From: Elusimicrobiota bacterium | GTDB lineage: Bacteria > RUG730 | Length of the DNA stretch: 9,726 nucleotides | Direction of reading: 5' to 3' | Assembly (NCBI GenBank): GCA_031259185.1 | Contig: JAIRLV010000070.1 | Coordinates: 1-9,726 of the forward strand | In this document: one piece after another, positions 1 through 9,000 of the stretch | Numbering within the stretch: the first letter of the stretch is position 1 | Layout: each line of letters opens with the position of its first letter | Made by a program: the position numbers and the translations under genes | The notes under the pieces: generated by a model | What the model saw: only the letters and a program-made list of their open reading frames with translations | Database searches by the model: none | What the model was told of the DNA's origin: nothing

Positions 1-3000
1 ACGGCAGAAATATTCAAAGCAGTTGCGAATATGACAAAAAATATTTTCACAACTATAACTAATGTGGCGACTACAGTGACGAATAATATACTTAAACACG
101 TAGTAAACCCGGTTCTTCAAGCAATGATAAAAGGATCGATATATGTTACTTCGCGTATTGTTGCAACAGTGGCATCATCGCTAGCATTTGTAGGACTTGG
201 AGCATTAGGAGTTATTGCTACAACAGTTTTATTTGCAGCCGCATTGACGGGAGGCGGAGCAAAAACTCTAAACAAGTTAAGTAATATCGCAGCTAATATC
301 AGTAAACTTGTCAGTAATGGAAATTTTTTCGGCGCTATTGGACAAATTTTTAAAAGCACTATATCTACATTAATATATATAGTATCTGGCGTAGATAGTA
401 GCGATATATTTTCAAAGACAATTACTAAAGTACAAAAGGTTGCCATAATTGCACAAGGAATACTTGAAACTATACAAACTGCTGCTATGATAGGGATGAT
501 TCTAGCTGCTGGGAATCCATTAGATATCTTACTTACTTTTGGCATAGTTTCAGGTTTAAATATTATCAAAAATGTGTATTGGGATGCAGTTATAAACCAA
601 AAAAGAAGTATGATAAAAAGAAATGCTGATGAAAAAGTAAAATTGGCTTTTTTGAACAAAGAAGATGGTACTGTAGAAAATAAAACACAAGTTATGGCTT
701 TAATAGATTTGCTAGATGCAGATGGAATAGTGATTGTAAATGGAAAAGATAAAAATGGAATACCAGCAAAAATTGAATATAGTAAAACAGAATTTCTTTC
801 TAAACTAACCAATGGAGAAATTTCCATGGCAGAAATTCAGATGAACGTTGATGGTAGCAATAAAATATTTAAGTTTAGTAATGAAATGGCATCTGTTTTT
901 CTAAAGCAGTCAATTTCAAACTTATCAACAAAAGAATTAAAAAATTTATCTGCAAATTTAAAAGATGGAAACGATGAAATTAGAGGAATGATAGCAAATG
1001 AATTTAAACAGAGAACTCCTGTTGAAAGATTAAAAAGCTTATCAAATATTACAGAAAATATGGAAATAGGTTGCGATATAGAAGATACTTCCATAATAAC
1101 TAAAATGCAAAAAGCTAAAGAATTGCTTGCAAAACAAAAAGAGTCTCAATATGATTCATCCATTAAATTTTCTTCTAATGATAAGAGACAATTAAGACAA
1201 GTTTTAAATGATATAAATGATATAACAATAAAAGTGGATAATAGGTTATATAAATTAAGCGAGCTACGAGATATAACTGGAGTAGATTTTGTTGCCAAAT
1301 TGGTTAAAAGCGACGATTTTGATACAACAACATATACTAACGATAATGCCGCTATTTTGATAAAAAACAAATTCGATGAAAATATAAAAAATATTTTGAT
1401 GGATCCAACTTTTAAAACGGATATGCAAACTAACTATATACAATTAACAAAAAATTATCAGGAGTTTTATGCAATTAAAAACAATATATCTATTAATATG
1501 GATGATTTAGAAAACTCTTTGAGAACAAAAATAAAAGCTGTATCAACAGAAATAAAAGAATTGGAAACAGATAATCTAGATAATCCAAACTTGAATCCAA
1601 AAAGATCAGAACTAAAAGCGTTAGAGAGTTCATTAGACAAAATAGCCGAATATAAAACACAGCTACAAGAACTAGAAGTTCTAGGTTATATAAAGACAAA
1701 TTCGACCCAAACTTTAAAAATAAAGGACTTGCAGCAAATAGCTTTACAGGTTCAACCTCCAGACAATAACAATACATCTAAAAATAATTTTTTAACTGGC
1801 TTTGAAGATACTCCTGATGTTGAAGTTTTGTCTATTGTAAAAATGACTTCTGAACTGTATTTAAGAGATTTTACTAATACTTTACAACAAAGATTATATA
1901 CTACAGATAATCCAGAGCTTAAAAAAGACTTGAAAAAACAATTAGACCATTATGAATATATAGTAGACAATTTGGCATTAAAAAGACAAGTAACAAGCGT
2001 CAATGTTTTTTTAACCGATGATAATAATACAAATAATGAAAATTTACCAAAAAATGAACGAATAAATACATCAAAAATGTCAAAAATTATATCTGATTTT
2101 GATAATTTAGAGATAGATGAAGCTGGTATTGTCAAAGATAGAGCTGTTTTTAAAAATATTTCTAATAGTTTTGTGAAAAACAATATTCTTTTGCAAGATG
2201 AAATAATTAAAGCAGTTAATAACACAAAAAAAAGAATTGATCGAGAAATAACTGATAAGATAAAACAAGAATACAAAGATTTAGGAGAATTTGTAATAAA
2301 TGGAAAGAAAACCTCAAAAATCTCTAATGATATAGATACGTTGATAGAGATTTTAGAGAAAAATAAGGAGTCATTAAATACGGTTAAAAAGAAAATAACT
2401 GACTTAGGAATAGAGATAAATAGATTAGAGGAAGATGTAAATAAAAATGAAAGTTCATTACAAACATTAGCAAACAAAAAAGCTGAATTAAACAAACAAA
2501 ATGAAATATTAAAAAAAGACATGGAAATTTTAGACACTAATAACTATTTGCCCATTTTGAATAAATTCAAAAATTATTCACAGACGCTAGATAATAATAA
2601 TACTCAACCTCTACAACAAAGGCTAGAATTAATCAAAAGTGTTAATGAAGTAAGAAAGGCGATGTCTCTAAAAAATATTGATGCTAAAACCGAAGTAGAA
2701 AAGATAGTTTTTGATGAAATAAATTATGAAGTTTTGAGTACTAGATTGAATTCATCAAAAAGAATAAAAGAATCAGAGATGGCTAAATTCGGTGAATTAT
2801 CGGCAAAAAACTTGGCGCTGAAATTAAACAATGGAAGTATAAAAACAGATTATATTTATAAGAAAAACATCGGGAATGTCAAAATTGATTTATCAAACCA
2901 AGGAATAATAGATTCTATAAAAACAACATTTTCTCTAAACCAAGATAAATATATGAAAAAATATGAATACGAAGCTATCAAAAATGGAAGAGAATTAAGA

Positions 3001-6000
3001 AAAAATGAAATAGAAATGGAAGAATTTGAAAAAGGAAAGACTCTAAAAGAAATTTTACAAAATGATTTAGATAAAGTTGCTAGTTCTATATCAAAAGATT
3101 TGACCATTACTTTGGATACAAAAGAAAAAAAAGATAAAGCTATTGAGGTTATAGATAAAGAAATAGAAAAAATAAAAAATGAAGAATTTAGTTTAGGTGG
3201 ATATTGGCAGAAAAATGGAACTAATGCAAAAAACAAACTAGACTACTTGGAAAAAATTAAAGAAACAATAGAAAACAGTGATAGTACTATAACAAAAGAC
3301 AATTTTGGAGATGAAATTAAAGGCTTAATTATAGATGGTGGAAATGTAGAATATGAAGTATTGAAAAGAATTGGTTTCCAAATATCTGAAAAAGATGCTA
3401 TAGAAATCGTTAATTTAGATGAAGCGACTATTAGATTAAAAACTTTCAAAGAAACAGGAGAAGTTATACCAAGATCTGTAGACAATACTCTTGATCGTAA
3501 CAAAATAAAAAGAATTATAGTAGAACAACAACTTATAGAAGTTGATATTGATATAGACACTGGCGACATTAGAACTAAATTAAATAATATTGATATTAGA
3601 ACTAAAGAAGGAGGAGCGGCATTAGAGGACATTAGTGAAAATATAATAAAAAAGGTTAATAATGAACGCTCTATTCCAGATGTACTAACAGGAAAATTAT
3701 CTAACATTATGAAGCAAAAAACAACATCATATTCAGGAAGTTTAATAGATTATGCAATGAACGAAATAGATACGCAAACATTAAAAAGCATAAAAAATGA
3801 TATTGTTGCGACTGCTGCTGATGCTGCTGCTGATGCTGCTGCTGATGCTTCAAAAGTATTAGATAAATTAATTTTGGCTAAAGAAATAGATTATGAAGCT
3901 AAAAAAATAATCGCTCCATTAAAAATGGTTGAAAAAAATAAAGAAGTATTATTTTTTATGAATATGAGTGACTTAAAGATTAAAGAAAAACTAGCAAGTA
4001 TAAAAAATGCAAATGTTACACGTACTGAATTAGAAATGATAAACAATATAGAAATATTATTGAAAAGAAAGATTAGCGTTAGTGAATTTGATAATGCTTT
4101 GGAGAAAGTGAAACAAATTACGGCTAGAGGAGGTGATAACGATATTACTACAGAATTAGAAACAATATTCATAACAAAAACTATTAAAAGAATAAAACAA
4201 GATGTTTATAATGGAGCTTCTAATTTTGAAAAAGACGATTTATATTTGACAAAAGATAAAAAAACAATAGAAGATATTGAAAAAAGTGCGACAAAATATA
4301 TGGAAAAAGGAGCAGAAATAAGTAGACAAAAGTACTTAAAAATCTTGGACGCTGAGCATAAAAAACCATTAGAAAACTTTTTAAATGAAGTAGCCCAAAG
4401 AGTGAAAACAATGGAGGATTTAGATATAATTAATAAGATAGATAATAATAAAAATATAACAACGATAAAAGTAAGAGATTTAAAAGAAAAATTAAATACA
4501 AAACAAATAACAGAATCTGATTTTAATAATATTATTAATAATCATCTAAGAAAAGTTTCATATGGTGATACAAATGAAATGAAAGGGCTAGAAAGCATTT
4601 TGAAAAACGCTAATATGAGTCATAAAGAAATTATAAAAACTATGTTTGGTAATGATACACTAGATTCTGCAGGTAATGTACATTTATCACAGATGGAGGC
4701 AGACGTTTATAGTACAATTATGTTAAAAATAGTGGAAGGACATCACCTTCATAGAGAAGGTAATACATGGATAAGTAGTAGGGAAACAGCAATAACTGAT
4801 TCACGATATTTGGCGCAAACTCAGAATCAAATTTTTATGATGGCAACTAATGATGCAGGGATGATAGCAGCGCTTGGTATGGGAGGAGGAAAAACTAGAG
4901 TCTATCCATTAGTCATAGCATCACAAGTTATAATGGAAAAATCTAAAACAGCGGCTGAAATATTAGTTTCTGCTAAACAAGAAGTTAGTAATATGATAGG
5001 AAATAGTGGTGGGAATAAAGAGGCTTTAAAGAGATTCTATGGAATAGAGATGATTGACGGGACACAAGGGGAAGAAAAACTAAAACAAGATTTAAAAAAT
5101 GCCGAAAAAGACAATACAAAAATATTTATTTTTGATATAGAAACTAGAGGCCATTTGGCTCATGAAGCAAAGACAGATACTAAATTAAAACCATTACTAG
5201 ATATAGAAACAGTAGCAATTGATGAAGCGGATGCTCTGTCACTTAGACAACAATCTTTTATTAATGCTAGTAGAAAAAATGCTACTTTTCAAATAAAATA
5301 TCAAGCCGTAAAAATACTAGAAGCTTTTGAACAGTCTATACAACAACGTAAAATATCAGACAAAGCAGTTCTCACAAAAGATAATGGAGGACTAAATATA
5401 GATCCAATAATTGTAGAAGATATGCTTGAGGTATTAAAAAAAGATAAAAGTATTTTAGAAAGTTTAGAAAAAACAAGTTTTGTTTTGGATAAAAAAAATC
5501 AAGAAGGGCAATTGCAATATATGATATCTCAAGTATTAAGAGCAAGATTAGAATTGTCTGGTGGTGAAACCACAGGTAAGTATAAAACAGATGGCGTTAA
5601 TGGAATTCAATATGGTGTCCAAGATGGAAATGATTTAAATTCAGTAGCCACTCAAATATTGGATGCATATAAACAAAAAGTGGGTAGTTTAGATGGATAT
5701 AAATTTAGCAGAAAAAGTTTTGAGGCTTCAGTTGCTGAATTAGATAAATTCAAAGCCGAAATTTCAAAAACTACCGCAGAAGCTTCTTCATTAGAAATTT
5801 TAACTCGTAATCCCGGTGTAAAATTGAATGTTTTTGGTGGATCTGGGACTATGAAGGAAGCAAAAATGATATCTGAGGCTACGTCAGCCTCGGTCTTTGA
5901 TTTATCAGAAGGAACATTTGCAAACTATGTTTATAGTGTTAAAATTAAAGGGAATATATCTTCAGGTGAAATAGCATCAGAATTTGTCAATAAAGAAACC

Positions 6001-9000
6001 CAAGGGGCTGTAGGGAAATTACTTATTCAAGAACATAGCAATATCAGAGAACACTTATTTGATTCTTTGAGTACAAAAGCAAAAGGTGTAGATGTAGACG
6101 GAAGTGTACAAAATTTTATTGATACAGTAAAAAAAATAACTGCTAATTCTGACAGAATTTCATCATCAGAATTGACAACTGACTTAGGAACAGAAGGTGA
6201 ACTTATGGATGTTATATTTAATAAAAAAGGTGGAGGATATAGGAGTTTAGCAGAATTAATAAGAGAAGGTGAAGTCATATATGATCAAGAGAGGCAAAAT
6301 TTTTTTGCTACTAATGATAAAAATAAGATTAAACCTATTAGAGTATCTGCTATGGATATATTAAAATCAGAAAGTGTTTTAAACGCTATGACTAATAATA
6401 AAGGCTCCCAAATACTAGAACAATTAGGGACAAAAAAAATATACGTTATTGATAATTATACAAATTCTGAACAAGTAAGTGATATTGCAAAACAAACTGC
6501 AGAAAATAAATATACAGTTTTTGCTACAATAAAAGCTGGAAGAGGTATGGATTTTAGAGGGAAAATGGAATTATTGGTTATGAATGCACAAAATATTCCC
6601 GAAAATGAATTACTACAAATTTTGGGTAGAGTAGGGAGAGGGAGTAGCGATACGGATTTTTCTAGAACAGTAGTTGTTGACACAGCCCAATTATCAAACA
6701 ATTTTAGAAATGACATAGAAGTTTTGGAAGAAAGCGAATCTAGAATAAATAATTCGGAATTTTTTAAAAAAGCAAAATCTACATCAGTGGACAATAGAAC
6801 TGTTGCTCAAAATGAAGAGATACAAAAATATGAACAAGTAAAAAATAATATAGAGGTTTATAAAAAATATATGAAAGATCTTGACAATGGGTATTTAGAT
6901 GAAGTAGCAGATATGATTCAGGCAAATTCAGCTAAATTAGGGCAAAAAAGAACAAATGCTGCGTTATTATATCAATTAAGCGAAGGAGTACTTGCAGAGA
7001 TTTTGAAAATACCACTTGAACAAATCAAAGCAAAAGCAGTGACAAAACAAGACCAATTAGTAATACAATCAGTGATAGATGAAGTTGTAAGGAATCAAAA
7101 AGGCATGACAGCTAATTTAATAAAAGATATGGGAGGTGAATTTAAAAGTCAAAAGGAAATATTTGAAAAGATAATGGACCAAAATTTTGAGTCCGCAGAA
7201 AAAGTTTTTGAACTTTTATCATCCAACTCATATAAAATGAGTATGGCAAGAAGTAAATATTTAAGTAATTATGTATCAGGAGAATTAGAATTAGCAGATC
7301 AAGATTTGTTGACAGAAATCAAAGCAAGGAAAATAAATATGAAAGAAACAAGAAAAATACTTCATCAAAAGATGCAAAACGATTGGGAACAAATAATAGC
7401 AGAATCAAAAGAGAATGTACAAAAAAATGGAATAACAACAATGTCGCAAACAAACTCTTCTAATAATGTTAATATTGGAACACAAGTTTTGGAAACAGCT
7501 ATCTACCTAGCAAGAGATTTAACTCCTCAAAGAAGAGGAGGTACAGATGATGTCGTCCAAAAAGTAAAAATAGTGAACTCTGCATTGACAGATAATACTA
7601 ATTTAGAAGCAGTTAAGTTTGCTACTAATGATACTAGATTAATAGCTTATCAATTGAACAAAATACAAAGAGAAGAAAATAGAAAAATAGGACAAATATA
7701 TTTTACTAATCAACAATTTATAGCAATACAAAAAGATTCTATTGCAAAAGAAATAATAAATAATACAATAGCGCAAAAATTTAATCAAAGCAGTTGGTGG
7801 AACTCAAAAAAGGGAAAAGTACAGGTATTTGTAAGTAATAATGAACAAAAAATTTTAGAAAATAAAGCTATTAGTTATCAAGAAGCTGTAAAACAATATC
7901 AAAATAAAAGAATTTCAACAACAAAAATGCAACCTAATATGGCTCTTAATCAAACAAATTCTAATAATTCCATATCTAAAAGAATGACGCAAATAAAAAC
8001 AAATCAAGCTAGAGTAGTAAATTTAGGGATTAGTAGTTATAATACGACTATTGACGCTCAGGCGGATAAAGTTTTCAAAAATAAAATAAAAGAAGATTAT
8101 TTTGGTTTATCACAAGATGAAATGGAAAATGATAAAACTCTTTATGTGCAAGTTGATTCAAAGAGATATGATTCAATGAATGAAAATGAAAAAAGAGATT
8201 TTGATATAAAAGCTAGAGCGCTTACACAAAAAAGAAAAGGACAAACAACAGTTCAAATAATTAATTCAGCTCTTACGTCTACCGTAGCGCAAAAAAAAGA
8301 GATTGAGAAACAAAACTTACCTATTGAGCTTGATAATAATCTTGATATACCTGTTGCTTCTAGTCTTGCTGCTTCTTCTAGTAAAAATCCTATTGCTACT
8401 GATGCTGCTACTGCTGATACTGCTGCTAATATTGCTACTGCTAATGCTGCTGTTGCTAATGCTGCTAATGTTGATGCTGTTGCTGATGCTGCTGCTAATA
8501 CTGCTAGTGTTGCTAATGCTACTGCTGATGCTGCTACTGCTACTGCTAATGCTGCTGCTAATACTGCTAGTGTTGCTAATGCTACTGCCGATGCTAATTT
8601 TGATGATCAATTGTACAATGATTTTAGAAATTTATTTGAAGAATATGAGAGCAAGGCTACTACTTACGATCACGCTCGTGTCAATGCCATTACTAATAAT
8701 AATTCTAATTCTAATTTATTAACTCCTACTCAAATAATAAATATAAAAGAAAATATTGTTATAAAACAAGAAGAATATAATCTTGAGAAAGAAGAAAAAC
8801 AACAAAGGATAAAAGAAGAAATAGACGAAACAAGGCGACAATTAAAAGCACAAACTCAAGAATTACAAGAAATTCAAAGAAAAAATAGTCAAACTAGGCA
8901 AATTGAAAATGAAAAAAAAATAGCTTTATTAGATGAAAAAATTAAATTACAAAAAGAAATAAAAGAGCCATTTAAAAAAGATGAAATAGAACAAAAAAAA

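Larger units (their letters stand above)
4681..6720 (+). other. SecA-like / DEAD-box superfamily 2 ATPase domain
   Basis: Residues about 1561-2240 carry the ordered motifs of a two-RecA-fold SF2 motor. A SecA-style lead-in (YLAQTQNQIFMMAT then DAGMIAALG) precedes the P-loop GMGGGKT (1626-1632). Next come a motif Ia-like ILVSAKQEV (1654-1662), a motif Ib-like ETRGHLAHE (1714-1722), the DEAD box (1741-1744), GSGT as motif III (1947-1950), IYVIDNY as the start of lobe 2 (2147-2153), AGRGMD as motif V (2179-2184), and Q..GRVGRG as motif VI (2206-2214). FSRTVVVDTAQL follows (2220-2231), resembling the SRFYLSLED strand after motif VI in SecA. The family hydrolyses ATP to move polypeptide (SecA) or nucleic acid (helicases). 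About 200 residues separate motifs II and III, where SecA carries its preprotein-binding insertion. All nucleotide-contact motifs look intact, so it is probably active. The substrate is unknown. A diverged RNA/DNA helicase is the main alternative. Confidence 0.82.

Noticed and set aside
31-33. First in-frame ATG as the gene's start
   Set aside because: No ribosome binding site lies upstream, and the frame is open and coding-like from base 1, so this is an internal Met.
157-570. Phage tape-measure protein
   Set aside because: Long helices plus hydrophobic segments fit loosely, but an internal SecA/DEAD ATPase is not part of tape-measure proteins and no phage genes are in the window.
3565-3606. 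Repeated pentapeptide DIRTK as a tandem repeat
   Set aside because: Only two short copies with different surroundings; too little to call a repeat feature.
4128-4137. AGGAGGTGAT, a long match to the 16S 3' end complement, inside the gene
   Set aside because: No start codon lies at a usable distance and the bases encode Arg-Gly-Gly-Asp in frame. A ribosome pause site is possible but unsupported.
117-4411. Long minus-strand open frames across the left half (for example 117-827, 1950-2537, 3243-3707)
   Set aside because: They are Ser/Phe/Leu/Ile-rich mirror images of the A- and Lys/Asn/Glu-rich coding strand, show no motifs, and lie entirely inside the continuous + strand frame that carries the ATPase motifs.
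5875-5891. Short inverted repeat GAGGCT-ACGTC-AGCCTC
   Set aside because: The 6-bp stem lies inside the coding ATPase domain and is not followed by a T-run, so it is not a terminator; it is likely chance.
4681-6720. Housekeeping preprotein translocase SecA (secA)
   Set aside because: Length, flanking coiled coils, the Gly-Gly-Gly P-loop and the short motif V-VI spacing all differ from housekeeping SecA, so no gene symbol is given.
7523-7567. Perfect AGGAGG (7536-7541) with ATGs 5 and 8 bases downstream, partly paired with an upstream CTCCTC
   Set aside because: The frame-2 start reads only six codons before TAA at 7565. AGGAGG simply arises from the Arg-Arg-Gly-Gly codons of the main frame.
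8303-8722. Leu-rich + strand ORF and the overlapping Ser-rich minus-strand ORF (8317-8610)
   Set aside because: Both are by-products of the GCT-NNT repeat, which lacks stops in several frames. The poly-Leu and poly-Ser products have no independent start signal or motif.
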